Shown here: piece by piece, positions 20,723 through 21,032 of the stretch
How positions within the stretch are numbered: the first letter of the stretch is position 1
Layout of the letters: each line of letters opens with the position of its first letter
IMG/VR virus record: IMGVR_UViG_3300033153_004192
Location: 1 to 21,032 of that record
DNA from: a virus
DNA: 21,032 bases
Reading direction: 5' to 3' (one strand)
Program-made: the position numbers and the translations under genes
Notes under the pieces: model-generated
What the model was told of the DNA's origin: nothing
Seen by the model: only the letters and a program-made list of their open reading frames with translations
Database searches by the model: none

Positions 20723-21032
20723 TCAAGGTGCTTTTTTCACGGTTGCCCGCTTGTAAAAGAATAATCCAAAGGTTGCTTCAGGAACATCAACACCTTGCTC
20801 CATAAGCTCTTGCAGTGCTGATTTCACACTCGTTGTATTAATAGTCGGAGCAACTGAAAAATCCGATACTCCATTTTGCTCTAGCATATCAATGAAGTCG
20901 CGCACCTTCTCTCCTTCACCCTTATCAAACGGGACAACCACATTTTCTTTTATCAGGGATTCAAGGTCATGTTCCATCAGCCACTTAATTGCCGCCGGTT
21001 TATTTTTCTTTGTTATTGATGCGGTTAGCTTT
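20723..21032 (-). CDS. Conserved phage protein, truncated at the window edge
   Basis: The frame stays open to the right edge of the window: 18 codons without a stop precede the ATG at 20977, so that ATG is probably internal and the gene begins outside the window. The visible part has AAIKWLMEH, VVVPFDKGEG, VRDFIDMLEQNG and a TINTTSVKSALQELMEQGVD stretch followed by PEATFGLFFYKRATVK. This looks like a small family I have seen in phage replication regions, but I cannot name it. The partial product is at least 102 residues. Confidence 0.65.
   Translation of the reverse strand, partial: KLTASITKKNKPAAIKWLMEHDLESLIKENVVVPFDKGEGEKVRDFIDMLEQNGVSDFSVAPTINTTSVKSALQELMEQGVDVPEATFGLFFYKRATVKKAP

Overview
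The window looks like part of the genome of a tailed double-stranded DNA phage (or prophage), probably infecting a Gram-negative bacterium. The support is one tail-type structural gene, a self-contained DNA replication gene set, many very short overlapping genes, and two exported proteins with bacterial signal peptides, one of them twin-arginine-like. Base composition looks moderately AT-rich, roughly 40% GC by eye. The host cannot be named from the sequence. Every supported gene lies on the minus strand, so transcription runs from the right end to the left end. Coding density is very high: stop/start overlaps (ATGA, GTGA, TGATG) join most genes, and the longest stretch without a gene is 221 bases.

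Right-hand third (about 21.0 to 14.1 kb), early replication genes: an edge-truncated conserved phage gene; a 267-residue protein typical of phage replication regions; an archaeo-eukaryotic-type primase (AEP) with a Cys motif; a UvrD/Rep-like SF1 helicase; three small accessory proteins; a DUF932 protein; a very small protein; and a basic protein with a possible C-terminal winged helix. Several of these genes have individual leaders with GC-rich hairpins or a repeated ribosome-binding leader.

Middle (about 14.1 to 8.4 kb), a tightly coupled enzyme cassette: FAD-dependent oxidoreductase, ThyX thymidylate synthase with an altered signature, HAD phosphatase, short-chain dehydrogenase, MazG/DUF1599-like protein, a short coiled-coil protein, FkbM-type methyltransferase, radical SAM/SPASM enzyme, VOC-fold protein, and two small proteins. 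ThyX, HAD and the MazG-like protein point to nucleotide metabolism. The radical SAM, methyltransferase, SDR and VOC genes point to synthesis of a modified small molecule, base or sugar. A DNA-base modification pathway is the most interesting reading, but it is inference.

Left-middle (about 8.2 to 3.1 kb): a DEDDh proofreading exonuclease, a small membrane protein, a zinc-ribbon protein and a 941-residue family C DNA polymerase (Pol III alpha type) whose PHP domain has lost its metal ligands. Several tiny genes lie around them. With the primase and SF1 helicase these make an unusual replisome; no DnaB or DnaG is visible in the window.

Left end (about 3.1 to 0.08 kb): small hypothetical and membrane proteins, a signal-peptide-bearing HNH nuclease, a Tat-signal-like small protein and a VRR-NUC nuclease. 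A 221-base AT-rich intergenic region follows, with long imperfect inverted repeats and iteron-like repeats (candidate origin or control region), and then a minor-tail-protein-Z-like structural gene.
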